From: CAVXDY01 sp963760715
GTDB taxonomy: Bacteria; Actinomycetota; Thermoleophilia; Miltoncostaeales; Miltoncostaeaceae
NCBI GenBank assembly: GCA_963760715.1
Contig: CAVXDY010000004.1
Coordinates: 372,001-436,000, forward strand
Length of the DNA stretch: 64,000 nucleotides
Direction: 5' to 3'
Shown here: positions 62,384 through 64,000 of the stretch, piece after piece
Layout of the letters: each line of letters starts with the position of its first letter
Numbering within the stretch: position 1 is the stretch's first letter
The notes under the pieces: model-generated
Told to the model about the DNA's origin: nothing
What the model saw: the letters and a program-made list of their open reading frames with translations, nothing else
Databases searched by the model: none
Made by a program: the position numbers and the translations under genes

Positions 62384-64000
62384 CTACCGCATCGCCAGGA
62401 CGAAGATGACGCCCACGATCGCCGCGCCGAGCACCATCGCGAAGGCGTAGGAGCGCACCAGCCCGGTCTCCGCGGCCCGCAGGCCGCGGCCGAAGCCGGT
62501 CAGCACCCGGGCGACGGCCACGAGGCCGCCCTCCACGGCCGGGCCCTCCACGTCCCGCGCGAGCGCGTCGCCCAGATCCCGCCCGGGCTGGACGACCGCC
62601 TCCTCGTAGACCTCGTCGAATCGGTACTGGTCGGCCAGCAGCTCGCGGGTGCGCGGCAGGGCGCCGGCCAGGCGCGCGCGCCGGCCCGGGTCGGCCACGA
62701 ACAGCCACCAGGCCAGGGCGATCGCGATGAGGGCGAGCGTCACGCTGATCACGCCCACCAGCACCTCGCCCGTCACCGTGGGCTCCAGCGAGGGGTTCAC
62801 CGGCACGACCGGCTCCAGCCAGTCGTTCAGCAGGTGCCACCCGCTCGGCACCTGGATCAGGCCGCCGACCGCGGTGAGCACCGCCAGCACGATCACGGGG
62901 AAGGACATGGTCCACCGCGAGGGGCGCGGCGTCTCGACGTCGTAGCCCCCCTCGGGCTCGGGGCCCCAGAAGGTGCGGAAGTAGAGGCGGAACATGTAGA
63001 AGGTCGTGATCCCGGCCGCCGCCAGGCCCGCGATCGCCAGCGTGATGCCGAGGGCGCCGCCCTCGAGGGACGTCTCCAGGATCTCGTCCTTGCTGAAGAA
63101 GCCCGAGAAGGGCGGGATGCCGGCGATGGCCAGGCACCCGATCAGGATCGTCACGTTCGCCAGCGGCAGGTACCGCCGCAGCCCGCCCATGCGGTTCAGG
63201 CTCTGCTGCCCGGCCAGGGAGTGGATGACGATGCCGACGCCCAGGAAGAGCAGGGCCTTGAAGAAGGCGTGCTCCACCAGGTGGAACATCGCGGAGTCGT
63301 AGGCCCCCAGGCCCGCGCCCATGATCATGTAGCCGATCTGGCTCACGGTGCTCCAGGCGAGGACGCGCTTGATGTCCTCCTGCACCAGCGCGATCGTGGC
63401 CGCCACGAGGAGCGTCACCCCGCCGACCACGGCCACCAGGTCGCTCGCATGGGGCGCGAGGTCGTAGAGCACGTGGCAGCGCACGATCAGGTACACGCCC
63501 GCCGTGACCATGGTCGCCGCGTGGATCAGCGCGCTGACCGGCGTGGGGCCCTCCATGGCGTCGGGCAGCCAGGTGTGGAGCGGGATCTGCGCGCTCTTGG
63601 CGGCCGCCCCCACGAACAGCAGCAGCGCCACGGCCTCGGACACCCGGGTGCCGTCGCCCAGGCCCTGGGGCGCGGCGGCGAACACGTCCTGGTAGTTCAG
63701 CGTGCCCAGCTGGCGCACCAGGAGGAAGGCCGCCAGCACCATGCCCACGTCGCCGATCACGTTGATCACGAAGGCCTTCTTGGCCGCCGCGACCGCCGTG
63801 GGGCGCTGGTAGTAGTACCCGATGAGCAGGTACGAGGCGAGCCCCACGAACGCCCAGCCCACGATCAGGAAGAGGAAGTTCGCCGCCTCCACCAGCAGGA
63901 GCATCGAGAAGACGAAGAAGCTCATCTCCGCGAAGAACCGCCGGTAGTCGCGGTCGTGCTCCATGTACTCGGTCGAGTAGAGGAAGATCAGCGACCCCAC
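62384..64000 (-). CDS. nuoL: NADH-quinone oxidoreductase subunit L, 5' end beyond the window
   Basis: The last 538 residues of NuoL are present; the start lies past position 64000. Visible motifs are YSTEYMEHDRDYRRFFAEMSFFVFSM, KSAQIPLHTWLPDAMEGPTPVSALIHAATMVTAGVYL, LAWSTVSQIGYMIMGAGLGAYDSAMFHLVEHAFFKALLFLG and IPPFSGFFSKDEIL. The long lateral-helix region and final membrane helix follow. It is the distal proton-pumping subunit of complex I, encoded upstream of nuoM and nuoN. Confidence 0.96.
   Translation of the reverse strand: MGSLIFLYSTEYMEHDRDYRRFFAEMSFFVFSMLLLVEAANFLFLIVGWAFVGLASYLLIGYYYQRPTAVAAAKKAFVINVIGDVGMVLAAFLLVRQLGTLNYQDVFAAAPQGLGDGTRVSEAVALLLFVGAAAKSAQIPLHTWLPDAMEGPTPVSALIHAATMVTAGVYLIVRCHVLYDLAPHASDLVAVVGGVTLLVAATIALVQEDIKRVLAWSTVSQIGYMIMGAGLGAYDSAMFHLVEHAFFKALLFLGVGIVIHSLAGQQSLNRMGGLRRYLPLANVTILIGCLAIAGIPPFSGFFSKDEILETSLEGGALGITLAIAGLAAAGITTFYMFRLYFRTFWGPEPEGGYDVETPRPSRWTMSFPVIVLAVLTAVGGLIQVPSGWHLLNDWLEPVVPVNPSLEPTVTGEVLVGVISVTLALIAIALAWWLFVADPGRRARLAGALPRTRELLADQYRFDEVYEEAVVQPGRDLGDALARDVEGPAVEGGLVAVARVLTGFGRGLRAAETGLVRSYAFAMVLGAAIVGVIFVLAMR

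Noticed and set aside
59331..63137. Open frame of 1268 codons that includes NuoN
   Set aside because: Upstream of GTG 60782 the frame is out of phase with nuoM and nuoL and has no membrane-protein character; it is read-through in GC-rich DNA, not a fusion.

Overview
The window is a very GC-rich, densely packed bacterial chromosome segment from an actinobacterium-like organism. Reasons for that reading are the gene order around dnaA (parB-parA-rsmG-jag-yidC-yidD-rnpA-rpmH / dnaA-dnaN-recF-dciA-gyrB-gyrA), the abundance of GTG starts with 4-base stop/start overlaps, a Ku protein, a DUF151 nuclease, and -10 boxes of the TAnnnT type placed directly before start codons. A deep-branching class such as Thermoleophilia is plausible, but this cannot be proven from sequence alone. 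No mobile elements, CRISPR arrays or rRNA genes were seen; there is one tRNA (Ile-GAT).

Layout. (1) Positions 1-12814, + strand: a cell-surface polysaccharide cluster with glycosyltransferases, a polysaccharide-deacetylase/GT4 fusion, an initiating sugar phosphotransferase, two ATP-grasp ligases, a Wzz-like chain-length protein, two paralogous beta-propeller proteins, a MurJ-type flippase and a UDP-glucuronate decarboxylase-like enzyme. (2) 12.8-19.7 kb: an ABC ATPase without a permease, tatC-tatA, chorismate mutase, a bifunctional nuclease, tRNA-Ile, a NarL-type two-component pair and a seven-bladed Vgb-like propeller protein. (3) 19.8-35.3 kb: the replication-origin neighbourhood. Genes left of the origin are on the minus strand and genes right of it are on the plus strand, so they are co-directional with replication. 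DnaA-box-like sites lie between rpmH and an unfamiliar GHKL-ATPase/winged-helix gene that sits just before dnaA. A parS palindrome lies inside rsmG. (4) 35.3-41.3 kb: ftsH, a GalT-like enzyme, ku, and a slipin/NfeD pair. (5) 41.4-47.3 kb: a fatty-acid synthesis operon, fabZ-fabD-fabG-fabF-(dual-specificity phosphatase)-accD-accA. (6) 47.2-59.3 kb: lipid kinase, hydrolase, MtnX-like phosphatase, ileS, a GerMN-domain protein, thioredoxin/L,D-transpeptidase, PolX and a split TauE pair. (7) 59.3-64 kb, minus strand: the end of a complex I operon, nuoL(partial)-nuoM-nuoN.

Sequence quality matters here. Five genes, including the essential ileS and yidC, are broken by six single-base indels, all of which lie in runs of identical bases. 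I read them as sequencing/assembly errors rather than pseudogenes. Several genes (gyrB, the ABC ATPase, galT, accD, recF) also lack an ATG/GTG/TTG start where homology says the protein should begin.

The most unusual items are the GHKL-ATPase/winged-helix gene embedded in the origin locus, the deacetylase-glycosyltransferase fusion with two ATP-grasp ligases in the polysaccharide cluster, the phosphatase inside the fatty-acid operon, and the recurrent leaderless -10/GTG arrangement. All functions are inferred from recognisable motifs; no database search was run.
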